A stretch of 5,046 bases of DNA from an uncultured Streptomyces sp. (lineage in GTDB: Bacteria; Actinomycetota; Actinomycetes; Streptomycetales; Streptomycetaceae). Made by a program: the position numbers and the translations under genes. This document shows, in pieces, positions 4,303-5,046 of the stretch; the first letter of the stretch is position 1; every line of letters starts with the position of its first letter. The notes under the pieces are model-generated. The model was not told where the DNA came from. It did not search any database and worked only from the letters and a program-made list of their open reading frames with translations. Location: NCBI GenBank assembly GCA_946480485.1, contig CAMLJW010000399.1, positions 1 to 5,046 of the forward strand, read 5' to 3'.

Positions 4303-5046
4303 CTACTGCCGGTAGCCGCTCAGGAACCGTCCGATCCGGCTGATCGCCGCGTCGAGGTCGTCGGTGTGCGGGAGGGTGAGGATGCGGAAGTGGTCGGGGT
4401 GCGGCCAGTTGAAGCCGGTGCCCTGGACGACCTGGATCTTCTCCCGCAGCAGCAGATCGAGGACGAACCTCTCGTCGTCATGGATCGGGTGCACCTTGGG
4501 GTCGATGCGCGGGAACGCGTACAGCGCGCCCTTCGGTTTCACGCAGGAGACGCCCGGGATCTCGTTGAGCTTCTCCCAGGCACGGTCGCGCTGTTCGCGC
4601 AGGCGACCGCCGGGTGCGGTGAGTTCGCGGATGGACTGCCGGCCGCCGAGCGCGGCCTGGATGGCGTACTGGGCAGGCACGTTGGCGCACAGCCGCATGG
4701 AGGCCAGCATCGTCAGGCCCTCCAGATAGTTGCGCGCGTGCTGGCGCGGGCCCGTGACCACCATCCACCCGGACCGGAAGCCCGCCACGCGATACGTCTT
4801 CGACAGTCCGCAGAAGGTGAGGATCACCAGGTCGGGGGCGAGTGCGGCGGCCGAGTGGTGCACGGCGTCGTCGTACAGGATCTGGTCGTAGATCTCGTCG
4901 GCGAAGACCATGAGGCCGTGGCGGCGGGCGAGGTCGAGCATGCCCTCGATGATCGCCTTCGGGTAGACCGCGCCCGTCGGGTTGTTGGGGTTGATGATGA
5001 CGAGGGCCCTGGTGCGGTCGGTGATCTTCGACGCCATGTCGTCCAG
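4303..5046 (-). CDS. alaA: AlaA-type pyridoxal phosphate-dependent alanine aminotransferase, C-terminal 247 residues (5' end off right edge)
   Basis: This is a fold-type I class I/II aminotransferase, expected to interconvert pyruvate plus glutamate with alanine plus 2-oxoglutarate in the cytoplasm. Counting from the visible edge, NPNNPTG (19-25) contacts the cofactor, DEIYD (50-54) supplies the Asp for the pyridine nitrogen and the Tyr for the cofactor phenolate oxygen, and GLSKTYRVAGFRSGW carries the Schiff-base Lys at 83. FRILTLP carries the substrate-carboxylate Arg near 221. Segments such as LEGLTMLASMRLCANVPAQ, PGVSCVKPKGALYAFP and VQGTGFNWPHPDHFRI, and the ending FLSGYRQ, closely resemble E. 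coli AlaA as I remember it (about 405 residues). About 155 N-terminal residues should therefore lie outside the window. The frame is open across the right edge (L-D-D before MAS), so the internal ATG at 5037 is not the start. Codon use is normal and no defect is visible. Confidence 0.92.
   Translation of the reverse strand: MDDMASKITDRTRALVIINPNNPTGAVYPKAIIEGMLDLARRHGLMVFADEIYDQILYDDAVHHSAAALAPDLVILTFCGLSKTYRVAGFRSGWMVVTGPRQHARNYLEGLTMLASMRLCANVPAQYAIQAALGGRQSIRELTAPGGRLREQRDRAWEKLNEIPGVSCVKPKGALYAFPRIDPKVHPIHDDERFVLDLLLREKIQVVQGTGFNWPHPDHFRILTLPHTDDLDAAISRIGRFLSGYRQ

Overview
The window looks like chromosomal DNA of a high-GC actinomycete, most likely Streptomyces or a close relative. The coding regions are strongly GC-rich with G/C at third codon positions. 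The left end carries the actinomycete-specific XRE(DUF5753)/DUF397 pair next to a GHKL ATPase gene. The largest gene is a HelR-type RNA polymerase ATPase of the kind found in Streptomyces and mycobacteria.

Layout. Positions 1-921 (minus strand) hold a helix-turn-helix regulator overlapping the start of a DUF397 small protein, which runs off the left edge. This is the Scr1/Scr2-like (WhiJ-like) toxin-antitoxin-type pair. A 150-base divergent region with a perfect 9+9 bp inverted repeat (1007-1033) separates it from a plus-strand RsbW-like ATPase gene (1078-1368). That gene keeps its N-terminal half but loses the family's reading frame and stops early, so it is probably a pseudogene. Positions 1369-1618 have no convincing gene, only short tandem repeats and a hairpin that probably terminates helR. 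Positions 1619-3781 (minus) encode a full-length HelR. Positions 3782-4302 are a 521-base regulatory and intergenic region. Positions 4303-5046 (minus) are the C-terminal part of an AlaA-type alanine aminotransferase that runs off the right edge.

The main point is the helR control region. Positions 4004-4022, read on the minus strand, give GGGGCTTGCGGCAAGGCCC. As I recall it, this is base for base the 19-bp rifamycin-associated element (RAE) found upstream of rifamycin-inactivation genes and helR in actinomycetes. It lies 222 bases upstream of the helR start, on the same strand. The reading is that helR is a rifamycin-inducible RNA polymerase protection gene. The same region carries further ordered DNA: a 9+9 bp inverted repeat beside the RAE, a 15-bp direct repeat with 20-bp period, and a 19-bp perfect tandem duplication in the presumed leader. 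I know of no described role for these.

No tRNA, rRNA, CRISPR array, insertion sequence or attachment site was recognised. The helR locus and the regulator/DUF397/ATPase locus look functionally independent. The converging, decayed region between them (1340-1618) looks like an old junction.
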